Below are positions 63,239 through 64,000 of a DNA stretch of 64,000 nucleotides, one piece after another (position 1 is the first letter of the stretch; each line of letters starts with the position of its first letter). Below the pieces are notes generated by a model. That model did no database searches, was not told where the DNA came from, and saw only the letters and a list, made by a program, of their open reading frames with translations. The DNA lies in assembly GCA_019694755.1 (NCBI GenBank), contig JAIBBI010000007.1, forward strand, positions 21,917 to 85,916, written 5' to 3'. The stretch is from Gemmataceae bacterium (GTDB lineage: Bacteria > Planctomycetota > Planctomycetia > Gemmatales > Gemmataceae). A program made the position numbers and the translations under genes.

Positions 63239-64000
63239 ATGACGAACGCAACTTTTTCCGCGGCCCAGAACTACCTAGCGCACGGCATCTCGCTGGTACC
63301 GATCGCCACCGACGGCCAAAAACGGCCGGCCGGGCACCTGCTTCCGAGGGTGCCGGACGAAAACGGAATCTACCGCAGCACCTGGAAACCGTTTCGCGAC
63401 AGGCGGCCGACCGATGGAGAACTGAGCACCTGGTACGGCGCAGGCGACCCCGTACCGGGTATCGGCCTGGTGCTCGGGCAGGTCAGCGGCGGGCTCGAGG
63501 TCATCGACTGCGAATCCAAGGAGATCGCGGACGAGTTCGAGCAGCGGCTGACCGAGACGAACGCCACCCTCGCGGCCAAACTGCTCGTCGTGGAATCGCC
63601 GCGCGGTCGGCACTACTACTACCGGTGCAGCGGTCCCGCCCCCAAAGACCGGGACATTCTGGCCCGAGGCGTGCCAGTCGGCAACAACGTCCCGCTACTC
63701 ATCGAGTTCCGGGGCGAGGGACACCTGATCGTCGCGCCCGGATCGCCCGCTGCATGCCACCCGTCTGGGCAGAGATATCGGTTCCGGAATGAAGCGGGCA
63801 ACACGCTGCACCGGATTCGGGAAGCTGAGCGGGACCTGATCCTGCAATGTGCTCGGGACTGCAACCGGTACACGCCGCCAGCGCCGCCCGCGAACACTCG
63901 CTGGTCACAGGTACCTAACGCCGACGGGGCGCCGCAACTGGACAGACCGGGCGACGACTTCAACGCACGGGCGACCTGGGCTCAGGTCCTGGAGCCCGCC
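63239..64000 (+). CDS. Primase-polymerase (AEP, Prim-Pol) N-terminal part
   Basis: At least 254 residues, cut by the window end. The N-terminal pattern (YLAHGISLVPIATDGQKRP, GIGLVLGQVSGGLEVIDCE) is that of bifunctional DNA primase/polymerases. The catalytic acids Asp90 and Glu92, His125 in SPRGRHYYYR, and Glu156 in IEFRGEGHLIVAP match the three AEP motifs. Start ATG 63239 with AGGAGA eight bases upstream; GTG 63236 is an alternative. It presumably primes or copies DNA at the nearby origin. Confidence 0.85.
   Translation, partial: MTNATFSAAQNYLAHGISLVPIATDGQKRPAGHLLPRVPDENGIYRSTWKPFRDRRPTDGELSTWYGAGDPVPGIGLVLGQVSGGLEVIDCESKEIADEFEQRLTETNATLAAKLLVVESPRGRHYYYRCSGPAPKDRDILARGVPVGNNVPLLIEFRGEGHLIVAPGSPAACHPSGQRYRFRNEAGNTLHRIREAERDLILQCARDCNRYTPPAPPANTRWSQVPNADGAPQLDRPGDDFNARATWAQVLEPA

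Noticed and set aside
1..64000. CRISPR array
   Set aside because: No series of equal repeats with unique spacers was seen; the GTTACC hexamers are too short and irregular.
56311..64000. Second copy of the tRNA-Pro 3' end marking the right end of the element
   Set aside because: I saw no repeat of the T-arm/acceptor sequence within the window.

Overview
The window looks like a chromosomal segment of a planctomycete, most likely a Gemmata-like (Gemmataceae) lineage. The evidence is high GC throughout and several family signatures: a 1448-residue Ser/Thr kinase with WD40 and TPR regions, a short planctomycete-type cytochrome c protein, a DUF1580-type HTH protein, a hypothetical protein ending in a C-terminal domain I associate with planctomycetes, and a dihydropteroate-synthase-like protein of the kind seen with tetrahydromethanopterin C1 genes. 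No rRNA was seen. One tRNA, Pro(CGG), is present.

Layout. 0-11 kb: envelope and peptidase genes (glycine-zipper lipoprotein, M16 peptidase), an RNase Z-like hydrolase, a beta-hydroxyacid dehydrogenase, a mono-haem cytochrome, then putA-folP-proA in one transcription direction. 11-21 kb: a lipoprotein, glyA with a HAD hydrolase, an MFS nucleoside transporter, a three-gene selenium/redox operon (DsbD-N-like protein, an Rdx/SelW-like protein with an in-frame UGA, selD), then purA-uppS-cdsA-phoH. 21-30 kb: fasciclin protein, a short UvrC-like GIY-YIG protein, a tightly packed minus-strand operon (folE, two unknown membrane proteins, moaD, moaE, moaA, DHPS-like), a lipase and a DksA-like protein. 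30-42 kb: Gfo/Idh/MocA oxidoreductase, fused ABC permease, PQQ propeller protein, tadA, divergent S9 and M24 peptidases, a PilZ protein, a sodium symporter overlapping a MurQ-sugar kinase fusion, and a TPR protein with a clear terminator. 42-48 kb: imuA-imuB-dnaE2 mutasome behind a recognisable promoter. 48-56 kb: the giant kinase, an ATP-grasp protein divergent from a glycerate 2-kinase, Mrp and DUF971.

56-64 kb is different. A tRNA-Pro gene is followed at once by a tyrosine recombinase, an orphan protein, two sparse stretches, a DUF1580-type HTH protein, a DUF927-type helicase and a primase-polymerase that runs off the window. Between the last two lies a 240-base gap with eight GTTACC/GGTAAC hexamers and an inverted repeat. 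I read this as the left part of an integrated, self-replicating element whose replication origin is probably in that gap.

The two strongest discoveries are the UGA-containing SelW-like gene, with a perfect hairpin at the expected bSECIS distance and selD next door, and the iteron-like candidate origin of the tRNA-Pro element. Secondary points are the MurQ-kinase fusion with its symporter, the pterin operon with two uncharacterised membrane proteins, and an Mrp protein lacking its CxxC metal site. All family assignments come from reading motifs; no database search was possible.
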